From: Apostichopus japonicus
Taxonomy: Eukaryota > Echinodermata > Holothuroidea > Aspidochirotida > Stichopodidae
Assembly (NCBI RefSeq): GCF_037975245.1
Contig: NC_092567.1
Span: 18,420,876 to 18,484,875 of the forward strand
Direction of reading: 5' to 3'
DNA: 64,000 nucleotides
The notes beneath the pieces were generated by a model. That model saw only the letters and a program-made list of their open reading frames with translations, searched no databases and was not told the DNA's origin. Position 1 is the first letter of the stretch. Each line of letters begins with the position of its first letter. Shown here one piece after another: positions 1 through 13,600 of the stretch. The position numbers and the translations under genes were made by a program.

Positions 1-688
1 GTCTAGACTATCTGTTCAGAGCCACGGTCACTGTTTGGGCAGCAAAGGATTTTCAATAGGTTGCGAAAGTGTTCAGAAATAGTGGAAAAACTTGTTAAAA
101 CATACCTGAAGTTGGTGATATTAGTCACATTGGCCCAGGCTGTATACCAGTCTAATGGATGGAGTGTAGCAAGGAAGCAGAGGCATATTCTAGCAGCATT
201 GTAAATTACTTTTCTTGGGTGGGGGGGGGGGGGGTTGGTTGAAGGGTCATGGCCGAAATTTAGGCTGGGTGTTGGCCTAAAAATGTTGGGAACCACTGAT
301 TTAGATCAGTGGAGAACATAGTGCTAACAAGTGGTAAAATTTACGTAATACTATAAATGAGGTAGTGTGTACCAAAGGTGAAACTTCATACTGTGGCTGA
401 GGTGATATTCAAACCAGGCGAACTTGATGATACAAATCAGGCGCTTATTCAGTGTTCGATCCAATTTTTGTTTGTATATAAGGGGGATAGAATGCAAAGT
501 AGTTCTATCATTTTGACACTTCTTTGTCATTTGTGTAGTAGGGTTCTTCTATTTAGTACAATCTCTCCATTAATTGGGGGGGGGGGAAGGACAGATTAAG
601 GGACCACATTTCCCCCTTCTCCCCAAATGGTTATGGCCCTGGATAATAAAATTGATAATTTCATCATCATCATCTGTGTTTTATCTAG
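1..688. other. non-coding stretch, probably intron
   Basis: No coding exon can be supported here. Open frames on both strands are short and lack matching splice sites. Two poly-G runs sit near 221-234 and 578-587. A good acceptor (ttttatctag) closes the stretch at 688, so it is most simply the intron before the exon at 689. Confidence 0.5.
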
Positions 689-1692
689 GGCATGGCCATC
701 AATGCTCATACCAGAGACGAGATTCACAGTCCCTGTGTTATCCCGAGGACGGTGCATCGACTTCTCTTCCCCGGAGATCATCCCCTGGAGCCTCGTCTGT
801 TGGTCGTGTCATCACTTGAAGCCAAAGCAAACACTCTCGACGATAACCTCTCCAGCGCGTCTCTGTCAGTATTGAGCAGGATGTCATTGACTGCTCGCAA
901 GAGGTATGTTTTGTGGTACGTCCATGACCGGAAGTACGTGTGCATGGAAGAGTTATCTTGGACTATTTGCAGAATTAAACCCATTCATCATTTTTCTTAA
1001 CCCTTGTTAGCATGGTTTAACTCATTTCAGACGTTATAATATATTGTTATCCTCTCATGATGAGTTAACGCCAACATGAAAATATATTTAATATCTTTTA
1101 CAATTGTTGTATCTTTCTTTATGGTAGAGAAGGCTTTCAACACATGCTAAAATGGTTTAGTCCTAGCCATGTAGATATTATTTGACTGATTTTTAAATAG
1201 CATGTTCTGAGCCATGTACGAAAGTCTATTTTTGTGACATAGTTTTCATGCCTTTGTTTGACCAATGTATTCTTAACTGGGGTATTATATCTTTACAGTG
1301 GGTTTTACTATTCTCAAATGGGGTAAATAATCTTTCGTAAGTGATACCGTTGAGTTGGGTAAAATATCTTTTAGGTGGGTGCTACCATTCTCACAATATC
1401 TTTAGTGTGTTTTATCCCCATCATTTGGTATGGTTTAACCCACTTTTCTTATTTGTCTAATTTAAGCCATTTCTCTAGCATGAGTATAGAGATCAAAAAG
1501 CCATCTCACAACTTGCTGGATAATCTGAAGGGCGTGAAGAACCGTATTGCTCCCATGGACGACCTTGGTCATCGACAGATCCGTAGCCCCGCTCCCATGC
1601 ACACCCTACCACCAAGGAACTTGGAACCGCTGGTCCGTCCAAATAAAGGGACTACAAATGAAAAGCGAAGTGATAGTGAAGAAGAAACTTGA
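689..1692 (+). CDS. 3' end of an unrecognised protein-coding gene (two exons)
   Basis: Exon 689-903 follows the acceptor ttttatctag and ends at the donor ag|gtatgt. Exon 1479-1692 follows the acceptor ttctctag and ends in TGA. The split serine codon AG|C joins them in frame. The joined frame starts at codon GGC at 689 and reads about 72 residues containing HRLLFPGDHPLEPRLLVV and LSSASLSVLSRMSLTARK, then a polar tail MSIEIKKPSHNLLDNLKG...RSDSEEET. I see no membrane segment, catalytic motif or known domain, and I do not recognise the family. The tail is serine-, proline- and charge-rich and probably disordered. The gene converges on ASPM, with about 1.4 kb between the two stop codons. Upstream exons lie outside the window or are not recognisable. 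The coding call rests on matched splice sites, phase agreement and an open frame. Confidence 0.6.
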
Positions 1693-3061
1693 ATTTGAAT
1701 CTTGAATTTTGTGAAATGTTTGAAATTGTCAATGAAAAACTTTTGAAATTTGAAATCAAGAATGTAAATTAGAATTTATACAATATGAATTGGTGCAATT
1801 TAAAACAAATCTGGAATATTTAGTGCAATTATGAATTGAGAATTAAATGGTTAAACTTTATCTTTATTTTTGTAGTTTTATATTTTATTTTATTATTTAT
1901 CTGACAGTACTAATTATTAAGACAGAGAACTCTTCCACATTTATGTCCAATTTATCTCTAATTACATTTGGAAAAGACCAAAGAATTGTTATACTAAGTC
2001 ACATTTAGAAGAATTTTAATTTGCAAATATGAGTTATAAAAGGAATTTCAATATAGTCTTGTTTCAAAGTTCCATTTCGTACAAATGATGTCACATATTA
2101 TTAGAAACATGTTTACAGACAATCTTGTTCTGCTACGAAGATTTAAAAAAACCTTCTATTTTTGGACTCTAGAAACTGTAAAGAAACATTGAAACTTTAT
2201 TAATAATGTTATTGAAAAATAAGGTGGTCAGCACGTGCTGGAAGTGAAGACAATAAAAAGGAAAAGATGACCTCTTTTTGATATTCGTTGTATTTTTGTC
2301 GTTAGTAATTACTTATAACCAACAAATAACAGATCTTACGCCCAAAATTAACAGTTTACTAAAGAAACTATTACTCGGCATAAACCACAAAAATGTTTGA
2401 TAGTTACTGTAAGCTTCATGTAGCTTCTGTAGCTTCATGTCCAAAGTAAAAGATTTATTCAAAATAGTCTTTTCAAAACTTCTCACCTAAATTAGTCGGT
2501 TTGACAAGACATGGTACAACTTTAATCTGGACTGCTATTAGAGAACACCGTAACATATATATACATGACTGTTACAACATTACCTCTCAAGTTGAAATAT
2601 GAATCAAACTATTTACAGAGTAACTTTCAAATAATTGTTGCAGAGAAATTTCAACCAGTTGTATGTTACTTAATTTACTGAAAACAGAGGGGGTAGTCCT
2701 TCTATCCTTACCTCTAGAAACCACCCAAGGAAAGAATTAAAAATGCGAACATGATTTGCACCCAGTTTCAGATCACTGAGCAACTACAAACTGGTTATCC
2801 AAGATGCACATACAAGGCATGCCTTTACAATGGAAAGAAATGAATTAATCACTGAAGTAGTACTGTTTTCAGCAGTGATCGACAGACTGATTAAGCAACA
2901 ATACCTAAGAAAGAATACATAAGAAATAGGGTTTATACCCATGTCATTATGAATTACCTGATAAAAACATGAAATGCATTAAAAATTCATTAAAAAAATG
3001 TTGCTTTCAAATGGTACAAAATTATTCAGAAAGTTTATAACATATCGCTGATTGTTAGGTC
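1693..3061. other. convergent intergenic region / 3' UTRs
   Basis: This is AT-rich sequence between the stop of the left gene (+) and the stop of ASPM (-), with no open frame worth calling. An ATTAAA near 1843 and an AATAAA near 2255 could serve the left gene. TTTATT (AATAAA on the minus strand) near 2203 and 2450 could serve ASPM. The two transcripts may therefore end close together or overlap. Confidence 0.4.
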
Positions 3062-6000
3062 TCATTTTACATTGAGTGAATTCATAAGACATTTCAAGGC
3101 TTCCAACGGGTCCTCAATGTCCGGTCTCTTGTGTCGACCGAGGATCCAATCCGGTTGGAAGGTCTTTGGTGGGCGGGGCCTCTTAGAGGGTGTGGCTAAT
3201 GCTGATTGGTTCATGGATACTAGACCCTTGCTCTTAGATTTGGCAATCATCTGCCGGGTCTTCAGCTTCTGTTTCCTCTCTTGGAGGTGAAGTAGCGAAC
3301 GAAGTTTCTCGTCGACCTTCGGTGTGGTCACGATGACCTAAAGTATAGAGGAAACGGTGAATGTAATACTAAAAGTGGTGTTTGCAATGTGACTTCCCAT
3401 GACAGGCGATTAAACTTGGACATAGATGTTGCTGCATTTTAAACTATATTCTATAGGAGACAGACTTGTAGTAGAAAGCAAGCCAGCATGAGTACAGGTG
3501 AATCACCCTTCGCATAAGAGCAAGTACTGTGCTCTAAGCTTGGAGTACAAATTGTTAACATTTGTCATGGAAAACAGTAAGCTTCCATTAAAGGCATTGA
3601 AGACTCGCCCCAAACCGCGTGCAGCCATCTGAAAAAGTTAACTTTCTGTTACTTACAAGTGACGTTTTGTTCGTGTCGCTACAAAATGCAGACAGTAATG
3701 AAACGTGATACCTTGTTATCTTTAGCTGGACCTGAATTGTCCATCGCTTTATCGTTTGTACACTGTGCTGTGGGTATTGACCGCAGCTGTATGTACTGAC
3801 TGTACACTAGTGTCTAATTACCGACGGTAGCAAGCTGTTTGTGTATTTTCTGGGATCGATGGTGGTGTCTAACACTTCTGTTACACCTCATTCGAAACTA
3901 GGTCAGATTACCGGCATTAGACGTTTCTTTTTGCGCGAGTCTTCAATGCCTTTAACTTAGGTAGAGTAGTAAACGGTTGAATATAACGTCAAAAGTGAGA
4001 GCGTATGCAGCTCCGTTGGTTTCTGGAGTACCTACCAGTTTTAGGTTGTTATCCTGAGCCAGTACTGTCAGTAACATGGTGGCTTTAGTCGCTATCAGTG
4101 TGTTAGTCTCTCTGTATATCATCATCAGGTCTAGGATACCAGTCACAGAGTCAGCACAATCCAGAACAGCCGGGGCGGTCACGTGATACTAAAGATATAA
4201 ATGAAAATAAACACTCATCATTTATAATATTCAATTATATATCAGTCTTCCGTATACCCTACCATAAATATTCATCAAATTTCCAATATGGCAGACTCCT
4301 GATGTTCACTTTCCATTATGTCAGACTACTTTCGATTTCCAATCTGGCAGACTACTTTCGATTTTCAACAAGGCTGATTATTTTTTTATTTCCAATATGG
4401 CAGACGCCAGTATTTGATTTCCAATTTCCAAGTCTGCAGCCATCTCTTAAATCTTTTACCTGAGATCTACGATAAATAACCAACATCAATCTCTTTCACT
4501 TTTACTCCAGAGAATATAAGGAAACATCTCTCCATAATGAACATAATTTCTTTGAGTTTCAAGCAGCCCTATGAACGTTCTAAATATAGAAGCAGACATT
4601 TGCCACTGGCTTTTAATACCTCTCCCTTAAGTTTGCAATTCGGCAAAACTTTTCTGTGAATTGACCACAACGTAGCTAATTGAACAAGGGAAGGTAAACA
4701 ATCATAATTATAAAGCAATGTCTACGGAACGTCATAAAATTTTCAACTAGCTGCTTAAAATTGATTCCTTTGCAGAGAGGAAGGGGTGGGGGCAGGTGGG
4801 GAGGTGAGTTGGGCATGTGATCAATGGAGGGTGGGAAATAAGGCATAAGGAACCTAAATGCACAGTCATGTTCACCATTCCACTTACCTTTGCTAGATTG
4901 GTCAGTGTAGCCACTACATGTTTGATCACCTCCATGCAGGGCAGACTTCTGTTACAGTTCCGTATCAGACAGAAGAGGACAGGAACCGCCTGGCCGGCTA
5001 CCAGCCTCTCGCAGCACCGCGATGACAACCGTGTGGCAACCTCTGGAAGGAGAGAAAAAAAAATATACCATGTATGTTACTTAGTGTATTTTACAGGAAA
5101 AATAGTTTCCTGCAGAAACCTCTTTCCTCTAATCCCCTCTTTGTCCCTCCACTGTTTATCTCCTACCTCTCCTCTTCCCCTGTTGGTTTCTTTCTTTCTT
5201 TTCTCCATCCCTTGTCTACTAATCCCCTTACATCTATCTCTTTGTGTTCACCATGCTCATTAACCTGTCTGTATTCTGTGCATGTTTTTGTCCCTTCTGT
5301 TACTGTTACTTGTCATTTAGCCTTTGAAGAAGATCCTGCTAGGATCGAAACGTCAGGCAAACTTATTTTTACACATTCTCCTACACAGGCTCTCTAGTGG
5401 ATAAGCAGTTTGCTATTAAACAGTTTTATTTTAGTTTTATAGGAAAAATAGTTGTCAGAGAAAATGGGTGAAAGGAGAACAAAAACCATCGGCAGAATGG
5501 ACCGGCGGGCTAGCCAAAGACGAGGGCAGACAGACTGAAAAAGGAACAGACAGACAAATGGACAAACACCTACAAATGGAACAAAGGGTGATAAACACAA
5601 TTTTTGTAATGCTAGCCATACTGAACGCTCCTCTGCATAAATTCATGATTAAACACACAGTGTACTATTTCAGTTGTCAATCCAAATTTGTCTTCACACA
5701 GGAAAGTATTGCCCACCATTAGAGCACTTGTGTTTACAATGATATGGTGGCTGGTCAATTAATTAAGGTGTGCTCAGGAGTGAATCTGAATGGCAGTACT
5801 TGGGGTAGTTTATGCTTTCAAGTAACAAATTATTAATGCTAGAGTGAATTTGAGGAGGACTGTTTTACTTTCGACAGGCTTGACTGTCATGTGGATACCC
5901 ATCACTCACAATAATAGATCTAAAAGAATTAACAAATTAACAAATATCTTAACTGAACTAGTGTCCTACTCTTTATTAGTAAGTTAGTCACTGTTTAAAT

Positions 6001-7612
6001 GCAAATACAGAAAATTTTTGTTTCCCAAAAATTTTTGTGTGATGTCTCTTACTGCTTCCCATAAAGTCTTCCCCCAATTTCAATTGTTCTTGGTTCAATT
6101 TTGATTTACCTAACAGATCATGTCTCAGCTTGAAAGCAACAGCATAAATGTGTTCTGTACTTTTACCTTTCTACCATCGCTGAAATACATGAACAACATA
6201 AGCATGATATTAGCTCATTTGTAATTGCTTATTAAATAATTAAATGGGGAGGAGGGTGGGGAACACAAGAACCCTAGTAGGAACAATGTAATTATATCGG
6301 ATCGAATATCAATACAGCAATGACACCATGATGCTTTACGCCACGGGGACAAGAATGGTGTACTAGTCTTCGTTTTACGAAACCCATATTACCGATCGTT
6401 AATAAACTCACCGAGACTGGAGACCGCTTCCACAATCTGGTGAAGATGTTTGTAGGTGAGGAGGAAGTGGAGGGCAGAGGTGGTTCTGTTGCAGAGTTTC
6501 TTATCCTCTGTGGCCGCCCTCGTCGCCTTCAGACAACGAACTCTGGCCTTGGTGACCTTCTTGTTCTTGTTGGCTTTGCGGACTTTCCTCCCTCGCCAAA
6601 TGGACTGAAAGAATTAAGAAGCATCTTGAATTAATGAATCATCACTCTGTTTGTATGGCACTAATCAAGCGTGAAACACTCGATGATCACATCCTACAGT
6701 CTCTACAGTCACAGTGTGACTGTCACACTGTGACTGTCCTACAGTCTCTACCAGTGTGACTTTTCACTGTAAAGGACACAGGATACAACGTATGAGAAGT
6801 GCAAAAAGAATGAAACGTCAAACAAATATCGGGGGTAAGAAAAAAGGTTATGAACTTAAATATCTGATGATTGGTTAATACCTTTCAACAACGTTTGGTT
6901 AGAAGGGGGTGCTTTTCTAATCTGCTTGCGACCAGTTTTCGTTGAGATAATACCACACACACTTATGCTAAATGGTCAGGCTTTCTCTATAATTTTCTAC
7001 GATGGTCAGAGAGAAATATTGATTGAACAAGACAGATTCCAAATCGTCTTATAACTAGATTAGACAACCTTGGACATAGGTTGGTAAGGTGATCATGTCT
7101 AGGGGCCCAAAGGGTGTGGACACCTGATTCATGCATGATCCAGGGATGAGCCTGGGGTAAAAAAAAAAATCACGGAACTTTGCAAAAATTCCAGTATAGG
7201 CTCCAGTTTTCGTGTGCTGCAGTGTGTTAGGATAATAGTTTTTGTCCGAGGTAGAAAAGAAATCACGGATATTCCGCGAATTTGTGGAAAAAGCTCATGC
7301 CTGATGATCATGGACAGTTTTGTTTGTCAGGTCAGTTTTAGCCCACAAGCAGCCAGTTGGTTCTCCCTGGGCTATTGTATTTGACAACCCAGGAACTGCC
7401 TTGTTGAAAATTTTGCTCACCTGTAGTGTGAGTGCTGCCCTCTGTCGGTCCCTGATCATCTTCTTAGCGAGCCACATTCGGGCGTAGCTCTGTAAGATGA
7501 CACTGGCCTCTGTCCTGCGTTGATACCTCTTCTTGTATAACCTCTGAGCCATCAAGGTAGCCCGACAAAGACGAAGATACCGCAACCTCTGAAGCCTGCT
7601 TTGAGTCCAGCG
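3062..7612 (-). CDS. ASPM: ASPM last IQ motifs and armadillo-like C-terminus
   Basis: Exons 7612-7421, 6604-6412, 5042-4888, 4188-4036 and 3337-3062. They encode the final IQ motifs ([31 protein letters not shown]), a basic helix, and [20 protein letters not shown]. Then come [59 protein letters not shown] and the terminal [20 protein letters not shown] motif before TGA. The human tail has the same order and is thought to be armadillo-like. Splice phases 0/1/0/0 are consistent, including G|AG forming the glutamate of LEVATRLS. Confidence 0.92.
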
Positions 7613-10600
7613 CTAAATGAGAAAACCAAACCAAATCCATTAAAAAGGTTGGAAAAAGTCACTCCGGTGGATTTCAAGGTAGTGTACGGCTATGCAAAAT
7701 TGGAAACTCCTACAAAACTGCAAATGTGTATAGCAGTTATTGTACACAGAACCATGCAAAAATTTTACACTCAAGTTTGAGACTAAAAAATGCATAAAGC
7801 TAGAAACAGTTATTCAAAATAATGAAACCTAAAATTACTCCCCAAAGTATGTCTAATCAGAAGCCTACTATCACACCAAAACATCCAAAGTATTCCTAGT
7901 TAAGCATATCCTATATATATTCTCCCAAAAATTAAAAAACCTCAGACTGAAAATATTTCCATATCCTCTCACCTGAATCTTTACAAGTGCATCCATCTTT
8001 TCCTTGGCCACGGCAATCTCCCATCGGAGTAATTCCGCTCGTTTCCTCGCGAGGTGACCTCTCCAGAAGCTCTGTACTATCACGGCAGCCGTGCTCATCT
8101 GTTCGTATTCTCGTTTGATCCTCCTGGCGAGCAAGACGCTACGATACCGCCTCTGGATGACCACCGCTGCGGATCTGGTCGTCCTGAAGTGACACAAAGT
8201 CTTCTGCCCTCTATACCAAGCCTGGATCACCGTAGCTGAAGTTTTCTTTCGTAGAAAGAGTTGCCTGCATCTATGAGCCCTGTAGGCAGATTGTATGGAC
8301 ACGGCGGCTTTTCTCATCGACACAAACTCTGACCTGCGAGTTACCGCTAGCTTTCTAGCAGTCCAGTGCATCTGAATGGTCGCGGCCGCCTCTTTCACCT
8401 TGACGTATCTCTGACGACACCGGTGACCTCTGAACCAGGCTTGAACCAAGACGACGGCAGACTGTTTTCTTAGGTAATCTTTCCTGCATTGTCGGGCTCT
8501 GTACAGGCTCTGGACCAGCACGACCTGTGATTTCATCTTGAGATAGGATTCTCTGCAATCGTCAGTCAACCTCTTGGCTCTCCAGTAGCGCTGTATGGTT
8601 ACAGTCGCTGATCTCAGGACTCTGTAACGTCGACGAGACCTGTAGCCCCTGACCCAGGATTCGATCATGGTTGCAGCTTTCCGTTGCTGCAAGAAATGTC
8701 GCCTGCACTGACGTGCTTTGTAATTGCTCTGTATGATGACAACCTGTTCTTTCAGCGCCAGGTATGCAGACCGTTCCTGGCGTCCCTCTATTCTGGCCCT
8801 CCAACGTTGTTGTAGACACGTTGCGGCATTACATCGATTTCGGTAATCTCGTCTGACCTTGTGACCTCTCCACGACTTCTGCAAGACGAGGGCAGATTTC
8901 TGCAATCTCAGGTAACGACCACGGAGCAGGTAGCATCTGACCTGAGCTTGAACGGTAATTATTGCACCCCTGGTCATGTGATACTTCTTGATTTCCGCTC
9001 GCATAGCCCGATTTGACCTCCAGGACCTCTGCAGGACAACGGTCGCTGACTTAAGTCTGTGGTAGAGTCCGCTCTCTCTTTGGCATCTGTACCAAGTCTG
9101 AATCTTCATCGAGGCTTCTCTCTTTGAGAGATATTCTCGTCTGCACGCGCACCCTCTGTAATATGACTGGATGGCGACCGCTGCCTTCTGCCTTCTGGCG
9201 AGATCTTCCCTCACCCAGCAGCCAACCAGGAGAGCCCTGAGATGTTTCTGTAGGATCCCGACAGCTCGCAGGATTCTCAGGTGACGGTCGCGACATCTGT
9301 GTCCTCTGAAGGCGGCTTGGATCGTAACTGCCGATCTCTTCAAGGTCTGGTACTTGCGCTGAGCTTCGTGCATCCTGTACGTGGCTTGAATCAGTCGAGC
9401 TGCCCTCTCTCTCTGGGCGACCCTCTTAGCCTTTAAGACCCTGAAGTAAGACTGCAAGACTATAGCAGACCTTCGCTGTTCCTGGTATTGATCTCGCTCC
9501 CTCCTCATGCTCTGTGCGGCCCTGTAATAAGTCTGAATGATCGTCACAGAATTACGTATCCTGAGATAGGCCTTTCTCTGTTGGTAACCATTCCATTGGG
9601 CGATGATCCTTGTGGCACACGCATGCCAAAGTTGAATCCTTCTACGCACAGCCGTGCCTCTAGCAACGGCCTGAAGGGTAACGATGGCTTTCCTCGTCGC
9701 TAAATAACGACTTCTTTCCACTCGGGAGAGATTCTTTGCTCTCCACCGCCTCTGCATTGCTATCAGTACAGCTCTGTCGTGCCGATACTTCTTCAGTTGG
9801 ATGGACATCCTTATCTGGGCCTGTATGGTTATGGCAGCCCTCCTCTTATCTTGATAAACTGATCGGTTTAGGAGCATTCTCCACCACGACTGGATACGTA
9901 CAGCAGACTGCTTCTCCTTTAGGAATTGCTCTCTTACGACCTGTCCCTCCAAGTAGGCTCTGATAAACCTCTGTAGTGTAACCGCAGCCAGTTTATGGGT
10001 TTTATAAGTTTCCATAGCTCTGTGCCTGCGATATAGAGTTTGAATGGCAACCACCGCTGCCTTCTTCTCATCATAACATCGTCTCTCACTCACCATTCTC
10101 CACCAGGACTGGATGGAGATTGCAGACGCTCTGTTCTTCTCATACTCAGCTCTAACCAATTTTCCTTCTAGATAAGCTCGGGTGAACCTCTGTAGTGTGA
10201 CAACAGCCTGCATATGGATCTTATAGGCCTCCATAGCTAAGTGTCTTCGATATGCAGCTTGCATTTTGATGGCAGCTGATATTTTCCTTTTATACATACG
10301 TCTCTCACTCACCATTCTCCACCAGGACTGGATGGAGATTGCGGACTTTCTTGTTCTCTCATATAAAGCTCTTACTGCTTTGCCCTCTAGATAAGCTCTG
10401 GAGAACCTCTGTAGTGTGACAACAGCTTGTCTATGGACCTTATAAACTTCCATAGCTCTGTATCTCCTAAAGGCAGTTTGTATAGTCAGGACAGCTGATA
10501 TTTTCTTTTCATAAAACTGCCTCTCACTCACCATTCTCCACCAGGACTGGATGGAGATTGCAGAATTCCTTGTTCTCTCATACTCGGCTTTAACAGCTTT

Positions 10601-13600
10601 GCCTTCAAGATAAGCTCTTGCGAACCTCTGTAGTGTGACAACAGCTTGTCTATGGACCTTATAAGCTTCCATAGCTCTATATCTCCTAAAGGCAGTTTGT
10701 ATGGTCAGAACAGCTGATCTTTTCCTTTCATAAAAGTGTCTCTCACTCACCATTCTCCACCAGGACTGGATGAAGATTACAGAATTCCTTGTTCTCTCAA
10801 ACTCAGCTCTAACAGCTTTGCCTTCAAGATAAGCTCTGGCAAACCTCTGTAGCGTGACAACAGCTTGTCTTTGTACTTTATAAGCCTCCATAGCTCTGTG
10901 TCTTCGATATGCAGTCTGAATGGCAATGGCAGCTGAGCTCTTCCTTATATACATACGTCTCTCTCTCACCATTCTCCACCAGAACTGGATGAAGATGGCA
11001 GACTTTCTTGTTCGCTCATACTCTGCTCTAACAGCTTTGCCTTCAAGATAAGCTCTTGCGAACCTCTGTAGTGTGACAACAGCATTTTTATGGCTCTTAT
11101 AAGCCTCCATAGCTCTGTGTCTTCGATATGCAGTCTGAATGGCAATGGCAGCTGTCCTCTTCCGTAGATATTTTAGTCTCTGGTTCTTCATTCTCCAGCA
11201 AGACTGAACCACGATTGCAGACTGCCGCATCTCCAAGAAACATCTCCTAGTTTCCGTACCTTGGTTCTTCGCGCGTAGATACCTCTGCAGGACAATGACC
11301 GCTGCCCTCTGTCTTTGGTAACACAACATTGCCCTTTGTCGGCGGTAAGCCGATTGAATCACAATGGCTGATTTCTTCGCTTTCAGGAATTCCTGTCTTG
11401 CTCGCCAGCTGCGGACCACAGATTGGATGACGATGACGGCGCCGCGTTGTATGTGGTATTGCAGGTGTTCCTCTCGACCAATCAACACGGCCCTCCATCG
11501 CTGCTGGATGACGGTGGCCGCTCTCCTCTGTTCCACGTAACTCTTCCGAGCAGCGTGACCCCTTAGACAAGCCTGGATTACCACAGCTGCATTCATCTGC
11601 TCCTTGAGTCTCCGTTGAGCCAGGTAACGCCTGACGAGACTCTGGCAGAGAACTACCTTCTTCAGATACGCGGCGTACCTGCGAGACCGAAGACCACGAT
11701 ACGCAGACTGGAGAACGGTGGCGGCATCCCTCATCTGGACAAACAGAAAGGGAAGAAATCGGTTAGAAGTTCTGCGATATGAGAAGTCATAAATCTTTGG
11801 TCTCTAGATATGCTAGAAAGTACGTCAATGGTCACTCATGTTCTAAAGTCAACAATTATTCCACTGCTAACCCCATGGGGTATTTCCCTTGGTTAAAACA
11901 TTTAAATGTCCAATGGAACAATCTTCAATATCTGAAAATATGATTCGAGATGTCAAACATTTCACAAAAATTCCTTAAATACTTAATTAAAACTTAATAT
12001 TTTTCAGCTAATTTTAGCACACTGATATATTTGGAGATAACATTGGTGACCTTTGACCCTTTAAAATATATCGGTTGCACAATGCTCACTGCAAGTCTTT
12101 GGCTATCTTTGTCTGCATAGAACGAGAAACGAAGTACGGACCAAACTGGAGTTGGTTCATGCATGCGATTCCCCTCCCCCTGTGCCCCCTCCCCCCGCCC
12201 CTCCCCCGGTTGGATGAGGTCAGTACTTTCTGTCTCTCAGGAACAAGAATAGCCATGCACACAGATGAGATTGTTTGATATCTTCCATCAACACCAACAG
12301 ACATGAGAAACAAAATCCTTCATAGCTTTTACGATGAGGCATAACTGAAGAAATCAATAACTAAAACAAGTCAATAGGACACTGTGCTACAGAGTTGATT
12401 AGCATGTTTATCACTGACACACAACAGGGCCACCAGCTGTTAACATAAATAACCACATAAAAGGCAGCTCGATTTTCATTTTATCGTACGACAGACAACT
12501 TAGCAAAAACCCAAAGTGCAATGTTTATGTATGGTCATCATGACATTCGCCTGCTTGGATAACCAAAAATTTGATCAGCAACCATTCCAACGCAAAGTAC
12601 AACCTGGGCTACCGTACAGCTGATCTGGTTGGCCGACTGTTCATCAATGACTTAACATCATAAATGGGCCCCACTTTTGTGATCATCTCTGAATAAAAAC
12701 ATTTGTTTATGCATACAGTAATTGACTATTTAATCTCTCACCTTAAGATAATCCTGTCTTTGGCTTCTGGCTTGAAGGAGGGCCTTCCATCTCTCCTGGA
12801 TTGCCAAAGACGCATCCCTTACGGCCTGGTAGCTGCGCTGGGCCTTCACCATCCGCCACTGCGACTGTATCACTATGACAGATCCCCTGTAGACGTGGTA
12901 CTCTCTCCTACAGACGTGTCCCCTGTAGATTGACTGTATCACCACACAAGCACCTCTCATCCTCTCGTAGGCCGCCTTTTGCTCCTCCATCAGCCGGTGG
13001 GCCCGGTAATGTTCCTGAATCACGAGGGCGGCATTCTTCTTTCTCTCAAATCTCTTTCTCTCCAGGAACCTCCTGACAGAATTCTGACAGAGGGTGATTT
13101 TCCTGACGGTGGAGGCGTAGGTCTGTCTAGCTCTGTGTCCTCTGTATGCCGCCTGGATGGTGACGGCCGAGCGCTTCATCTCGGCGAACCTTCCTCTCGC
13201 CATCGTCATCTGTCGCCAGTCTCTGAAGCGTCTCTGAATGACGGACGCTGAATTTGAGAGTCTCACATATTTCCTTCTCTGAGCGAAACATCTGATCACA
13301 GATTGGCAGGTGATGACTTTAGCTACCTCTGACTTATAGCTACATCTGGCTTTGTACATCTTGTAAGTTGCTTGTATCTTGATGGCTGATCGGATCTTTC
13401 TAACCCTCATTCTGGCCTGCTGCCCTCTGTGTACCTTCTGGAGGACCAGGGCTGCCTCTTGCAGACGGAGGTACTTTCTTCTCGCTTGATGAGCTCTTAC
13501 AAAACTTTGGAGCAAGATGCAAGCCTTCCTCATTTCGTTGTATCGTTCCCGTTGTCTTCTTCCTCTGATCCAAGCTTGCAGGACGCAGACAGCCCTTTCC

